NCBI RefSeq assembly: GCF_011603255.1
Contig: NZ_JAANCM010000001.1
Coordinates: 682,001-746,000 of the forward strand
Length of the DNA stretch: 64,000 nt
Reading direction: 5' to 3'
From: Ferranicluibacter rubi
GTDB lineage: Bacteria > Pseudomonadota > Alphaproteobacteria > Rhizobiales > Rhizobiaceae
The notes beneath the pieces were generated by a model. The model did not search any database. It was not told the origin of the DNA and was given only the letters and a program-made list of their open reading frames with translations. Every line of letters starts with the position of its first letter. Within the stretch, counting starts at the first letter, position 1. The position numbers and the translations under genes were made by a program. Below, in pieces: positions 63,269 through 64,000 of this stretch.

Positions 63269-64000
63269 CGCTGCACCTCAAGAAAGCGGAACTGCACTGC
63301 CATATCGAAGGGGCAGCGCCGCCGTCGCTTGCGCTTACGCAAGCGGAAAAGTATGGCGTCGATGTCTCCGGCCTCATCGAGGACGGGTCCTATGTCTGGA
63401 CCGACTTCAGCGAATTCATCGTCTGCTACGACCGCGTCGCATCGCTGTTTCGCACGGAGGAAGATTATGCCGTGCTCGCGGAAACCTATCTGACGGAGCT
63501 GAGCGCCGCCGGCACGATCTACAGCGAGATCATCGTATCGCCGGACCACGGCAACACGATCGGCATCGGCGCCGATGCCTATCTGCGCGGGCTCGCCGCC
63601 GGTATTGCGGCGGCCCGTGCGAAAACCGGCATCGAGGGCCGGATGATCATTACCATCATCCGCCATCTTGGGCGTGAGGCCGCCGAGCGCACCGCGCTCT
63701 ACGCTGCCCGGCGGGACCATCCGCTCGTCACCGGCTTCAATCTAGCCGGCGAGGAGCGGATGTACCGGGTTGCCGACTTTGCACGCGCCTACGACATCGC
63801 CCGGGATGCCGGGCTCGGCCTCACCATCCATGCCGGGGAGATGGCGGGCGCCGACAGCGTGCGGGATGCGCTCGATATCGTCAGGCCGTCGCGCATCAGC
63901 CATGGCGTGCGCGCTATCGAGGATGCCGATCTCGTCCGTCGGATCGCGGCGGAAGGCGTCGTGCTGGAGACCTGCCCCGGATCCAACATCGCGCTCGGCG
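63265..64000 (+). CDS. add: Adenosine deaminase, truncated by the window edge
   Basis: 245 complete codons are visible, with no stop before the right edge. [20 protein letters not shown] gives the zinc HxH motif, [10 protein letters not shown] the catalytic Glu/His region and [20 protein letters not shown] another zinc His. The GTG start overlaps the deoB stop by 4 bases, and GGAAGGAG lies 6-13 bases before it. Adenosine is deaminated to inosine, whose ribose-1-phosphate feeds DeoB; the pair is a nucleoside-salvage unit. The last quarter is missing. Confidence 0.94.
   Translation, partial: MTLHLKKAELHCHIEGAAPPSLALTQAEKYGVDVSGLIEDGSYVWTDFSEFIVCYDRVASLFRTEEDYAVLAETYLTELSAAGTIYSEIIVSPDHGNTIGIGADAYLRGLAAGIAAARAKTGIEGRMIITIIRHLGREAAERTALYAARRDHPLVTGFNLAGEERMYRVADFARAYDIARDAGLGLTIHAGEMAGADSVRDALDIVRPSRISHGVRAIEDADLVRRIAAEGVVLETCPGSNIALG

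Overview
The window is a GC-rich chromosomal segment of an alphaproteobacterium, almost certainly order Hyphomicrobiales (Rhizobiales), family Rhizobiaceae; Ensifer, Shinella or Rhizobium relatives are the best guess, but the genus cannot be fixed by eye. Reasons: dnaA-rpsT-mutM-ubiE-ubiB-coaBC lie close to an iolRCDEB operon, as I recall for Sinorhizobium meliloti; the trehalose, RND-efflux and Tad-pilus genes read as rhizobial; several intergenic palindromes are of the kinds scattered through rhizobial genomes; and promoters fit the rhizobial TTGAC/CTATA pattern.

Layout. 1-9.4 kb: small hypothetical genes, queC (7-deazaguanine), comM/yifB, gshB, a cupin, a secreted protein behind three 21-bp repeats, a flippase-like membrane protein, an M20 peptidase and a MarR regulator. 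9.4-14 kb: a minus-strand structured small RNA that looks like the alpha-r7 family, a small membrane protein, polA and a ParDE-type toxin-antitoxin pair. 14-25.4 kb: an acrA-acrB-tetR efflux operon with a palindromic operator, dut, prfC, otsB-otsA trehalose synthesis, a HAD phosphatase and a GFA protein. 26-33 kb: myo-inositol catabolism (iolR, iolC fused to an aldolase-like domain, iolD, iolE, iolB). 33-45.8 kb: a class II amidotransferase, coaBC, a bacteriophytochrome with its heme oxygenase, macAB, ubiB, ubiE, mutM and rpsT. 46.8-48.4 kb: dnaA, with a cluster of five GANTC (CcrM methylation) sites upstream. 48.4-62 kb: an M17 peptidase and a full Tad/Flp pilus locus (tadD; pilA, cpaA-cpaF, tadB, tadC; a stand-alone secretin-N protein and two TadE-like pseudopilins). 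62-64 kb: deoB and the start of add (nucleoside salvage), running off the right edge.

How the parts work together. Ubiquinone (ubiE, ubiB), CoA (coaBC) and translation/replication genes (rpsT, dnaA, polA, prfC, dut) form the core. Tad genes build an adhesive Flp pilus, and a TTAA-N7-TTAA CtrA-type box before cpaB suggests cell-cycle control. Two separate tripartite-type exporters (AcrAB, MacAB) are present without an outer-membrane partner in the window. bphO makes biliverdin for bphP in an overlapping pair. No insertion sequence, prophage, CRISPR array, rRNA or tRNA was found. The least ordinary signals are the small RNA with duplicated terminator arm, the phased 21-bp repeats, the CtrA and GANTC sites, and the fused or overlapping gene arrangements listed in the findings.
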